Assembly: GCF_900168005.1 (NCBI RefSeq)
Contig: NZ_FUYP01000001.1
Location: 62,001 to 126,000 of the forward strand
DNA length: 64,000 nt
Reading direction: 5' to 3'
DNA from: Sphingopyxis flava
GTDB taxonomy: Bacteria > Pseudomonadota > Alphaproteobacteria > Sphingomonadales > Sphingomonadaceae
Shown here one piece after another: positions 34,450 to 42,187 of the stretch. Within the stretch, counting starts at the first letter, position 1. Every line of letters begins with the position of its first letter. The position numbers and the translations under genes are program-made. The notes below the pieces were generated by a model. The model was given only the letters and a program-made list of their open reading frames with translations. It was not told the DNA's origin and ran no database searches.

Positions 34450-36720
34450 ATGGCCGACGGCAAGCTGAAATACCGAAACTACACACGGCCCGCAGGCGGC
34501 TGGGGCGCTGCCGCCGCAACCGCGAAGGTGCTCCTCGAACAAAGCGTCGTCACCAAAGGCTCGCGCGCCCTGATGGCGATGAATCAGCCGGGCGGTTTCA
34601 AATGTCCAAGCTGCGCCTTTCCCGACGCCGACTGCACCAAAAAGCTCGAATTCTGCGAAAATGGCGCCAAGGCGCTCGCACATGAGGCGACGAAGTTTCG
34701 CGTGACGCGCGATTTCTTCGCGCGGCACACAGTCAGCGAGTTGATGGCGCAGTCCGATTATTGGCTCGAAATGCAGGGCCGCCTGACCGAACCGATGCGC
34801 TACGACGCCAAGAGCGACCATTATCTGCCGGTGAGCTGGGATGAAGCCTTTGCGACGATCGGCCGCCATCTGCGGGGGCTCTCCGACCCGAACCAGGCAG
34901 AATTCTACACCTCGGGGCGTACGCCGAACGAGGCAGCCTTCCTTTATTCGATCTTCGTGCGCGAATATGGCACCAACAATTTCCCCGATTGCTCGAACAT
35001 GTGCCACGAACCCACGAGCCGTGGGCTGCCACCTGCGATCGGCGTCGGCAAGGGCACGGTGATACTCGAGGATTTCGAACACGCCGAGGCGATCTTCATC
35101 ATGGGGCAGAACCCCGGCACCAACGCGCCCCGGATGATGAGCCTGCTTGTCGAGGCGCGCAAGCGCGGCGTTCCGATCGTCGCGGTGAATCCAATGCCCG
35201 AACGCGCGCTGATCCGCTTCACCGAACCGCAGGACGCGGTGCAAATGGCGACCTTCGGGTCGACGCAGATTGCGAGCGAGTTTGTTCATATCCGCGTCGG
35301 CGGCGACCTCGCGCTCCTCAAGGGCATGATGAAGGTCATGTTCGAGCGCGAGGCGGCGGGTGAGACCGTATTCGACCATGATTTCCTGCGCGATCACACC
35401 GAAGGCTTTGCGGAGCTGAAGCAGGATATCGAGGCACAGAATTGGGCCGAGATTGTCGCCGTGTCAGGAATTTCGGAAGAGCAGATCCGCCGCTGCGCCG
35501 AAATCTACATGCGCTCAAGCGCCACCATCATCTGCTACGGAATGGGACTGACCCAGCATCAACTCGGGTCGCGGCTGGTGCAGCAGGTTGCAAATATCCT
35601 CCTGCTCAAGGGCAATTTCGGGCGCCCCGGTGCGGGCATCTCCCCGATCCGAGGGCACTCGAACGTTCAGGGCGATCGCACGGTCGGTATCGACGAAAAG
35701 CCGAGCGGGGCCTATCTCGACCGGGTGCGCGATATCTTCGGCTTCGAGCCGCCGCGTGCGCACGGCCACCACACGATCGATGCCGTCGAGGCGATGCTTG
35801 CGGGGACCGCGAAAGTGTTCATCGGGCTCGGGGGCAATTTCGTCCGTGCCGTCCCCGATACCGAGCGCGCCTATGGCGCAATGCGTAAGCTTGACCTGAC
35901 CGTCGGAATCGCGACCAAGCTAAACCGCGGCCATCTCGTCCACGGCAGGGAGGCGCTGATCCTCCCGGTTATCGCGCGCTCCGAGCGCATCGAAACCGCC
36001 GCGGGCGAGCAGTTCGTGACGATCGAGGATTCGATGTCGAACGTCAGCGCCTCGCGCGGTGTGCTCGAACCTGCGAGTCCGCACCTGCTCCCCGAGGTCG
36101 AGATCGTCTGCCGAATGGCAATGGCAACGCTTCCTGAAAGCAAGGTCGACTGGCAAGACTACATCGACGATTATGGCCGCATTCGCGACAAGATCGCAAT
36201 GATCTATCCCGCGATCTATGAGGGCTTTGCGCAGCGGATCGAGGTGCCGCGCGGCTTCCACCTTGATATCCCACCGCGACGCCGGGTGTGGACAACCCCC
36301 AATGGAAAGGCAAATTTCATGGTCCTTCCGGGCTTGGAGGTCGACGCCAAGATCGCAGACCCGGCCATGTTGCGGCTTGCAACCGTCCGCTCGCACGATC
36401 AGTTCAACACCACCATCTACAGCTACAACGACCGCTACCGGGGCGTGAAGGGCGACCGGATGATATTGTTCATGAATGCGGCGGATCGGGAAGCCCGCGG
36501 GCTTGCGGCGGGCGCCCGCGTTGCGCTCGAGACGATCAGTGACGACGCGATTGTGCGGCGGGTCGAAGGCTTGACGGTCATCGACTACCCGATGTCGCGC
36601 GGCGCGGTGGCGGGCTATTATCCTGAACTCAATCCGCTCCTCCCGCTCGATCATTGTGACCCGGTGAGCGGCACGCCGGCCGCCAAGTCGATCCCTGTTC
36701 GGGTCATCGCCGCGACCTAG
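34450..36720 (+). CDS. FdhF/YdeP-family molybdopterin oxidoreductase
   Basis: A 756-residue molybdopterin enzyme of the FdhF/YdeP branch (TIGR01701-type). The N-terminus has NQPGGFKCPSCAFPD and FCENGAKALAHE, family hallmarks with Cys52, Cys55, Cys62 and Cys69 that could bind a cluster. SNMCHEPTSRGL at about 182-193 places Cys185-His186 at the Mo-ligand position where E. coli FdhF has selenocysteine-His. GRPGAGISPIRGHSNVQGDR is a typical cofactor-binding stretch. Good AGGAG ribosome site. No signal peptide, so cytoplasmic. Substrate uncertain: family members are annotated as formate dehydrogenase-like or linked to acid resistance. No partner diaphorase is nearby; fdhD is convergent just downstream. 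Confidence 0.88.
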   Translation: MADGKLKYRNYTRPAGGWGAAAATAKVLLEQSVVTKGSRALMAMNQPGGFKCPSCAFPDADCTKKLEFCENGAKALAHEATKFRVTRDFFARHTVSELMAQSDYWLEMQGRLTEPMRYDAKSDHYLPVSWDEAFATIGRHLRGLSDPNQAEFYTSGRTPNEAAFLYSIFVREYGTNNFPDCSNMCHEPTSRGLPPAIGVGKGTVILEDFEHAEAIFIMGQNPGTNAPRMMSLLVEARKRGVPIVAVNPMPERALIRFTEPQDAVQMATFGSTQIASEFVHIRVGGDLALLKGMMKVMFEREAAGETVFDHDFLRDHTEGFAELKQDIEAQNWAEIVAVSGISEEQIRRCAEIYMRSSATIICYGMGLTQHQLGSRLVQQVANILLLKGNFGRPGAGISPIRGHSNVQGDRTVGIDEKPSGAYLDRVRDIFGFEPPRAHGHHTIDAVEAMLAGTAKVFIGLGGNFVRAVPDTERAYGAMRKLDLTVGIATKLNRGHLVHGREALILPVIARSERIETAAGEQFVTIEDSMSNVSASRGVLEPASPHLLPEVEIVCRMAMATLPESKVDWQDYIDDYGRIRDKIAMIYPAIYEGFAQRIEVPRGFHLDIPPRRRVWTTPNGKANFMVLPGLEVDAKIADPAMLRLATVRSHDQFNTTIYSYNDRYRGVKGDRMILFMNAADREARGLAAGARVALETISDDAIVRRVEGLTVIDYPMSRGAVAGYYPELNPLLPLDHCDPVSGTPAAKSIPVRVIAAT

Positions 36721-36752
36721 CTCAGCCCCTTTTTCAGCCAGATACCGGGCAC

Positions 36753-37583
36753 TTAGTCTCCGGCGAGCGTCCCGCTTACCAACAGGGCCGAATCAGGCCG
36801 GGCGAGCGTCACCAGCGTCAGCCCGGCAGCGGCTGCACGCTCGGCTGCGAGACTCGTGGGCGCCGAGATGGTGACAAGCATCGGACAGCCGGCGCGGACC
36901 GTCTTTTCGACAAGCTCATAGCTGCAGCGCGCCGAGAGTAGAATGAAGCCGTTCGCGGGGGAGATAGCCGCGCGCGCAAGGGCCCCGATCAGCTTGTCGA
37001 GCGCATTATGCCGCCCGACGTCCTCGCGCGCGAGCTGGATCGCACCGTCCGGCGTGCAGAAGGCGGCCGCGTGCACCGCCCCCGTCGCACGGGCGAGCGG
37101 CTGATGCTCGCCAAGCGCTGTCAGAGCGGCAGCGAGCGCTTCGCGGCCAACCGCGACGCGCGCCGTGACCGGCGGCAGCGGGCGCAGAACCTCCTCAATA
37201 TTTTCAATGCCGCAAAGGCCGCAGCTGCTCTCGCTCACTCGCCTTCGCGCCCGCTCAAGCGCTCGCGCGCTACGCTCGCGCGGCAGCCAAATACGCAGCG
37301 CCCACCCGCCCTCGATGGCATGCACGTCGATGCCTTCCACCTGATCGGGGCCATCGACGAGCCCCTCGCTCATGGCAAAGCCGAGCCCGAAATCCGGAAG
37401 ATCGGTCGGTGTCGCCATCATGACGGCATATCCAATCCCCGAAACCTCGATCGACACCGGCGCCTCGATCGGCACCACCCGGTTCAGCGCCGCGTCACCG
37501 GGCTCGCTGAGGCCGACGCGCTGCACGGGCAGCGCGATCGAGTCGCGCTCAAGCTTTCGGGGTTTGCCCTCTTCCACCTGCAC
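36753..37583 (-). CDS. fdhD: FdhD sulfurtransferase for molybdenum cofactor
   Basis: A 276-residue FdhD, which passes sulfur from IscS-type desulfurases to the Mo centre of formate dehydrogenase-like enzymes. The catalytic pair Cys121-x2-Cys124 is in SESSCGLCGIENIE; AAFCTPDGAIQLAREDVGRH and RCSYELVEKTVRAGCPMLV are conserved. GTG start. It converges with the FdhF-like gene, which is its likely client, and diverges from nasT with about 130 bases between. Confidence 0.93.
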   Translation of the reverse strand: MQVEEGKPRKLERDSIALPVQRVGLSEPGDAALNRVVPIEAPVSIEVSGIGYAVMMATPTDLPDFGLGFAMSEGLVDGPDQVEGIDVHAIEGGWALRIWLPRERSARALERARRRVSESSCGLCGIENIEEVLRPLPPVTARVAVGREALAAALTALGEHQPLARATGAVHAAAFCTPDGAIQLAREDVGRHNALDKLIGALARAAISPANGFILLSARCSYELVEKTVRAGCPMLVTISAPTSLAAERAAAAGLTLVTLARPDSALLVSGTLAGD

Positions 37584-37712
37584 CTCGCATCGAATGCGGA
37601 CCGATTGCCCGCTGGCGCTCCTCTATCCCAAGATCGACCGCAAATCGCCCCTTCTTTGGGTTCCGCTGCAAGGGGCTGGCGAAGCCTGCCGGCGCAACGT
37701 ATGGCGCGGGGC

Positions 37713-38294
37713 ATGCGGATCGCGATCATCGACACCAGCACAACGCGCGCTGCGATCATTTCGGACGGCCTGCGCGAAGCAGGCCTCGATGATCTCATTC
37801 TCATCGACCCCGAGGGGCCGATCGTCGCGCAGGTCGAAGCCGCGCGCCCCGAAGTCGTCCTGATCAACCTCGAAAACCCGAGCCGGGATCTTCTTGAGGA
37901 TTTCTTCGCCATGTCACGTGCGCTCGCGCGCCCGATCGCAATGTTCGTCGATCAGAGCGATGCCGAAGCGACAGGCGCCGCAATCGACGCCGGCGTCTCG
38001 GCCTATGTCGTGGATGGGCTCTCGAAACAGCGGATCAAACCGGTCGTCGATCTCGCGGTGCGGCGCTTTCAGGCCTTTTCACGGCTCCAGCGAGAGCTCG
38101 ACGAAGCGAAGAACGCCCTCGCCGAGCGCGGGACAATCGACCGGGCCAAGGCAATTCTGATGAAACGGCGGGGAATCGACGAACCTGCCGCCTATGCACT
38201 GCTGCGCGGACAGGCGATGCGGACCAACCGCCGGATCGCGGAAATCGCCGAGGCGATCGTGACCAGCGACGCGCTTTTGGGAGATATGGAGTGA
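37713..38294 (+). CDS. nasT: NasT-like ANTAR antiterminator
   Basis: A 193-residue protein with an N-terminal receiver-like domain (1-120) and a C-terminal ANTAR RNA-binding domain (about 128-190; TIDRAKAILMKRRGIDEPAA). NasT binds leader RNA of nitrate assimilation operons to prevent termination and is held inactive by NasS. The expected phospho-acceptor position reads VVLINLENP, with Asn52 in place of Asp, so phosphorylation control is unlikely. The start could instead be the ATG four codons earlier at 37701; neither has a good ribosome site. It overlaps nasS by four bases, and a matching leader RNA lies at 39597. Confidence 0.9.
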   Translation: MRIAIIDTSTTRAAIISDGLREAGLDDLILIDPEGPIVAQVEAARPEVVLINLENPSRDLLEDFFAMSRALARPIAMFVDQSDAEATGAAIDAGVSAYVVDGLSKQRIKPVVDLAVRRFQAFSRLQRELDEAKNALAERGTIDRAKAILMKRRGIDEPAAYALLRGQAMRTNRRIAEIAEAIVTSDALLGDME

Positions 38295-39502
38295 GCGCCG
38301 AACGCTTCCGCATCGGCTTTCTGCCGCTGGTCGACGCCGCGCTGCCGATCCTCGCCCATGAACTGGGCTTTGCCGCGCGCGAAGGCGTCGAGATCGAGTT
38401 CATTCGTGACATGACCTGGGCGACGGTTCGCGACCGATTGCTCTACGGCCATACCGACGCTGCGCACATGATAGCGCCGCTTGCGATCGCCACCGCGCTC
38501 GGCCGCGACCGGCCCGCGGTCCCGCTTGCGGTCCCCTTCGTGCTTGGCTTGAACGGCAATGCGGTGACCTTTTCGACCGCGCTTGCCGCGGAGGTCGGGC
38601 TCGGCGATGGTCTCGGCGATCCCGAAGCGCTCGGCGCGGCCCTGCGCGAGGCGGCAGCGGCCCGCAAGGCGGCGGGCCGTCCTTTGCGCTTCGGCGTCGT
38701 CCATCGCTATTCGAGCCATAATTATATGCTTCGCTACTGGCTTGCCGGGGTCGGCATCCGGCCCGACGACGACGTCGAAATCGCCGTGACCAGCCCTCCC
38801 TTTGCCGCCGATGCGCTCGCTGCAGGCGAGGTCGACGGCATTTGCGTCGGGGAGCCGTGGAACGCCATCGCGGTCGATCGCGGCGTCGGGCATATCGCGC
38901 TTGCAACGGCGCAGATCTGGCGCCGCGGGGTCGAAAAAGTACTCGCCGTCCGCAGCGACGTGATCGAAGCGCGCCGCGATGCGGTCGAGGCGCTGCTGCG
39001 CGCGCTCCACGCGGCGGCCGCGCATTTCGTCGAACCAGCGAGCGCGGCCGAGAGTGCCGCCATCCTCGCGCGCCCCGCCTATCTCGACGCCCCGCCCGAC
39101 GCCATCGAACGAGCCATCACCGACCGCATCCGCGTCGTTCCTGGCGGCGCGCCGGTCGCCTACCCCGATTTCATGTTCCAATATCGCGAGGCTGCGAATT
39201 TCCCCTGGCGCAGCCAGGCGGCGTGGCTCTATTCGCAAATGGTGCGCTGGGACAATGTCGCCTTCTCGCCCGCCGACGCCGCGACCGCGGCAGAGGTCTT
39301 TCGTCCCGACATCTACCGGACAGCACTCGCGGGCTCGGGCGCGCCGCTGCCAGGCGCCAGTTCAAAGCTCGAAGGCGGCCTCGACGCCCCGATCGGCGCC
39401 GGCTCGACGCAAGGCCGCCTGCTCCTCGGCGCCGATCGCTTCTTCGATCGCCGCGCCTTCGACCCTGAGGATATTGCAGGATATCTTGCCGGTCTTCCCT
39501 AG
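38291..39502 (+). CDS. nasS: NasS-like nitrate/nitrite sensor (NrtA-like fold)
   Basis: A 403-residue periplasmic-binding-protein-like sensor. FRIGFLPLVDAALPILAHE, LNGNAVTFST and GVVHRYSSHNYMLRYWLAG are the NrtA/CmpA/NasS patterns. There is no signal peptide or lipobox, so the protein stays in the cytoplasm, which separates NasS from the transport proteins NrtA and CmpA. In known systems NasS sequesters NasT until nitrate or nitrite binds. GTG start overlaps the nasT stop. No ABC permease or ATPase is adjacent, which fits a sensor. Confidence 0.9.
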   Translation: MSAERFRIGFLPLVDAALPILAHELGFAAREGVEIEFIRDMTWATVRDRLLYGHTDAAHMIAPLAIATALGRDRPAVPLAVPFVLGLNGNAVTFSTALAAEVGLGDGLGDPEALGAALREAAAARKAAGRPLRFGVVHRYSSHNYMLRYWLAGVGIRPDDDVEIAVTSPPFAADALAAGEVDGICVGEPWNAIAVDRGVGHIALATAQIWRRGVEKVLAVRSDVIEARRDAVEALLRALHAAAAHFVEPASAAESAAILARPAYLDAPPDAIERAITDRIRVVPGGAPVAYPDFMFQYREAANFPWRSQAAWLYSQMVRWDNVAFSPADAATAAEVFRPDIYRTALAGSGAPLPGASSKLEGGLDAPIGAGSTQGRLLLGADRFFDRRAFDPEDIAGYLAGLP

Positions 39503-39540
39503 CGGCCGAGCGCTTTGCCGGGCGGCGTGAAGCAAAAATG

Positions 39541-39572
39541 TTGCACTGCAAAATATCCGCTTGCGCGCGCAA
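39541..39572. promoter_or_regulatory. Palindromes upstream of the nitrate operon leader
   Basis: Two short dyads precede the leader hairpins: TTGCA-C-TGCAA at 39541-39551 and the perfect TTGCGCGCGCAA at 39561-39572. They are possible regulator sites (the TGCAC half resembles NtrC sites). A weak promoter TTGCGC-N17-CAATTT (39561-39589) would start transcription just before the first hairpin. Confidence 0.4.
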
Positions 39573-39596
39573 GGCGAATCAGGCAATTTGACGGCA

Positions 39597-39652
39597 CCCG
39601 GCAAGGCTGCCGGGCCGAGATCACAGCGGCGCCGCTCCAACGAGGGGGCTGG
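39597..39652 (+). promoter_or_regulatory. ANTAR-type two-hairpin leader RNA (NasT target)
   Basis: Hairpin 1 (39597-39614) is CCCGGC / GCCGGG with the six-base loop AAGGCU. Hairpin 2 (39632-39652) is GCUCC / GGGGC, extended by CC/GG past a bulged U, with the six-base loop AACGAG. Both loops have A at position 1 and G at position 4, the signature of ANTAR protein targets. A GGCGG at 39664-39668 could pair with CCGCC in the terminator arm at 39727-39731 as an antiterminator. Found directly upstream of the nitrate transporter and downstream of nasTS. Confidence 0.82.
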
Positions 39653-39725
39653 CCCGCGCGGCAGGCGGGGAGCCTTTTCCCGCACTCCAAGAGGCAATGA
39701 AGCCGTCAGGATGCGCCCGCATGTG

Positions 39726-39748
39726 GCCGCCGTCCTGGCGGCTTTTTT
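39726..39748 (+). terminator. Leader terminator of the nitrate operon
   Basis: GCCGCC (39726-39731) pairs with GGCGGC (39737-39742) around GTCCT, followed by six T. It lies 26 bases before the transporter ATG, in the untranslated leader, so it must be read through for the operon to be expressed. This is the expected switch point for NasT. Confidence 0.9.
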
Positions 39749-39774
39749 ATTGCCCGTCGCAAAAGGGACGGACG

Positions 39775-40986
39775 ATGACGAAGGAAGAATCGAGCTTCTG
39801 GTCGAGCGGGCATTGGCCGACATTGGTCGCGGCCTTTCTCTATTTTGACCTCGCCTTCATGGTGTGGGTCATCCTCGGGCCGCTTGCGCCTGCAATCTCC
39901 GAGGACCTGGGGCTTACACCAGCCCAAAAGGGGCTGATGGTCGCCGTCCCGACGCTCGCGGGCGCGATTTTGCGCGTCAGCAACGGCCTGCTCGTCGATC
40001 GCATCGGCCCCAAGCTCTCGGGCGCAATCAGCCAGCTAATCGTCATCGCCGGGCTCATGGCCGCGTGGTTGACGGGCGTATCGAGCTTTGCAGGAACGCT
40101 CGCGCTCGGCGTTGTCCTGGGCTTCGCAGGGGCGAGCTTTGCGATCGCGCTACCTCTTGCAAGCCGATGGTACCCGCCCGAGCATCAGGGCAAAGCGATG
40201 GGGCTTGCCGGCATGGGCAATTCAGGAACCGTGCTCGCCGCGCTTTTTGCGCCCGGTCTTGCAACGCTGTTCGGCTGGAATTCCGTTCTCGGCCTTGCCT
40301 GCATCCCGCTCACGATCGTCTTCATCGCCTATCTCTTCCTGGCAAAGGACGCACCCAATACCCCCGCGCCCAAGAAGCTGATCGACTATTTCGAGCCGCT
40401 CAAGACCGCCGACGCCTGGTGGCTGATGGGCTTTTATTCGGTGACGTTCGGGGGATTCGTCGGGCTCGCCGCCTCCCTGACCATCTATTTTACCGACCAG
40501 TTCCACCTGACCCCGGTGATTGCGGGCTATTGCACTGCGGGCTGCGTCTTTGCAGGATCGCTCGTGCGGCCCTTGGGCGGCGCGCTGGCCGACCGGATCG
40601 GCGGCGTGCGTGCGCTCATGATTGTCTATGTGGTGGCAGCGCTCGCGCTCGCGGGCGTGCCCCAAGGGGAAAGCCTCCCCGCCGCGCTCGCACTGTTCGT
40701 TATCGCGATGCTTGCACTTGGCACCGGTAATGGCGCGGTCTTCCAGCTCGTTCCCCAGCGCTTTTCCGAGGAAATTGGCGTGATGACCGGGCTTGTCGGC
40801 ATGGCGGGAGGCGTCGGCGGCTTCTACCTTGCCTCCTCGCTCGGTTTCGCCAAGCAATGGACAGGCAGCTTTGCGCCTGGTTTCTACATCTTTGCGGGGC
40901 TCGCTTTGGGGGCCCTCGCCGCGCTGATGTTCGTCAAGAGGCAGTGGCGCACCACCTGGAGTGCGGCCGAGGGCGTGCGGATCTGA
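39775..40986 (+). CDS. NarK/NasA-type nitrate transporter (MFS)
   Basis: A 403-residue major facilitator of the nitrate/nitrite porter family, with about 12 membrane helices. WVILGPLAPAISEDLGLTPA and VAVPTLAGAILRVSNG are typical NNP motifs, and a second copy of the NNP signature lies in YSVTFGGFVGLAASLTIYFT. It imports nitrate across the inner membrane. The ATG has AGGGACGG upstream and is 26 bases past the leader terminator; a longer open frame upstream would pass through the terminator and is not translated. First gene of the assimilation operon. Confidence 0.93.
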   Translation: MTKEESSFWSSGHWPTLVAAFLYFDLAFMVWVILGPLAPAISEDLGLTPAQKGLMVAVPTLAGAILRVSNGLLVDRIGPKLSGAISQLIVIAGLMAAWLTGVSSFAGTLALGVVLGFAGASFAIALPLASRWYPPEHQGKAMGLAGMGNSGTVLAALFAPGLATLFGWNSVLGLACIPLTIVFIAYLFLAKDAPNTPAPKKLIDYFEPLKTADAWWLMGFYSVTFGGFVGLAASLTIYFTDQFHLTPVIAGYCTAGCVFAGSLVRPLGGALADRIGGVRALMIVYVVAALALAGVPQGESLPAALALFVIAMLALGTGNGAVFQLVPQRFSEEIGVMTGLVGMAGGVGGFYLASSLGFAKQWTGSFAPGFYIFAGLALGALAALMFVKRQWRTTWSAAEGVRI

Positions 40987-40987
40987 C

Positions 40988-42187
40988 ATGGCGCGCGCGC
41001 TCCTTCTTCTTCCGGCGCTGATGCCGGCCACGCTCTGCGCACAGGACATCGAGCTTTCCCCGCTCGGCGAGACTCGTCTGCGCTATGAAAGCGTCGATCA
41101 ACAGGGTCTCTCCGGCGGAGCCGACGCGCTGACGCTGCGCGTCCGGGCCGGGGCCGCGGCAAGCGCGGATCGCTGGTCGGCGCTGATCGAGGGCCAGGCC
41201 ATTCTCGCGATCATCGATGATTATTTCAGCGGCCTGGGGGAGAGCGCTGCGTCCCCGCTGATTGCCGATCCTGAAAACATCGCCCTTAGCCGCGCGCAGC
41301 TTCGCTATGCAGCGCAGCGCTTTGCAATCACGGCAGGGCGCCAGAGGCTCGCATTCGATGATGAGCGTTTCGTCGGTTCGGTCGGCTTTCGCCAAAGCGG
41401 CCAGAGCTTTGACGCCGTGCGCGCCGACATCGAGCCGGTGCAAGGCGTGACGGCGCATATCGCCTATGCGTGGAGCGTCCGCACGATCTGGGGCATCGAC
41501 GGCGTCGGTGCGCGGCAACAGGCGGTGTCGGGCGACAATCTCTTTGGCACGCTTGGCGCCGCGACGCCGCTCGGAAAGCTCACTGCTTTTGCTTATCTTG
41601 TGGATCAGGACGAGCCGGCGGTGCAGGATTTCCGACTATCGAGCCAGAGCTATGGCGCCCGGCTCGAGGGAAGGCAAAAGCTTGGGCGGGCGAAAATCGC
41701 CTATCAATTTTCCTATGCGCGCCAGTCGGACTGGCACCGAAATCCCAATCGATACGCGGCTGATTATTATCTGATCGACGTCGGCGTCGACCTTGGTGGG
41801 CCGCGGATGGGCGCCGGATATGAAGTGATGGGCGCGGGTGATGGCGCCGCGCTCACCAGTTTCCAGACCCCGCTTGCAACGGGTTTCAAATTCCAGGGGT
41901 GGGCGGACAAATTTCTGGTGACGCCGCCCGATGGTGTGCGCGACCTCTACGCGAGCGCGGGCTGGAACTGGGAAGCGATCGGTCCCCTCAAGGCCGTCAC
42001 GCTCCAGGCGATCTATCACGACTATCGCAGCGATCGGATGAACCGTTCCTACGGCGAGGAGATAGACCTGCTCGCGAGCGCGATGCTCGGCAGATCCACC
42101 GCTTCGCTTCGCTTCGCACGGTACCGCGCCGATGGCTTTGCCACCGATACGAACAAATTTTGGCTCCAACTGGACTGGATAATCTGA
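40988..42187 (+). CDS. Outer-membrane porin, alginate-export family type
   Basis: A 399-residue predicted beta-barrel. Signal peptide MARALLLLPALMPATLCAQD with cleavage near CA-QD. The rest alternates in short amphipathic strands (for instance ETRLRYES, DALTLRVRAGAAA, RFAITAGRQRLAF) and ends with LQLDWII, an aromatic/hydrophobic C-terminal strand as needed for Bam insertion. Pattern fits the alginate_exp family, which includes anion-selective porins. It starts one base after the transporter stop and shares one base with nirB, so it is part of the nitrate operon. I infer a channel for nitrate, perhaps induced when nitrate is scarce. Confidence 0.82.
   Translation: MARALLLLPALMPATLCAQDIELSPLGETRLRYESVDQQGLSGGADALTLRVRAGAAASADRWSALIEGQAILAIIDDYFSGLGESAASPLIADPENIALSRAQLRYAAQRFAITAGRQRLAFDDERFVGSVGFRQSGQSFDAVRADIEPVQGVTAHIAYAWSVRTIWGIDGVGARQQAVSGDNLFGTLGAATPLGKLTAFAYLVDQDEPAVQDFRLSSQSYGARLEGRQKLGRAKIAYQFSYARQSDWHRNPNRYAADYYLIDVGVDLGGPRMGAGYEVMGAGDGAALTSFQTPLATGFKFQGWADKFLVTPPDGVRDLYASAGWNWEAIGPLKAVTLQAIYHDYRSDRMNRSYGEEIDLLASAMLGRSTASLRFARYRADGFATDTNKFWLQLDWII

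Noticed and set aside
39503..39596. Sigma-54 promoter ahead of the nitrate operon
   Set aside because: No GG-N10-GC arrangement in the expected TGGCAC-N5-TTGC form is present; only short palindromes were found.
39697..39774. Upstream extension of the nitrate transporter by 26 codons
   Set aside because: It would be translated through the leader terminator hairpin, lacks a ribosome site, and the family homology begins at 39775.
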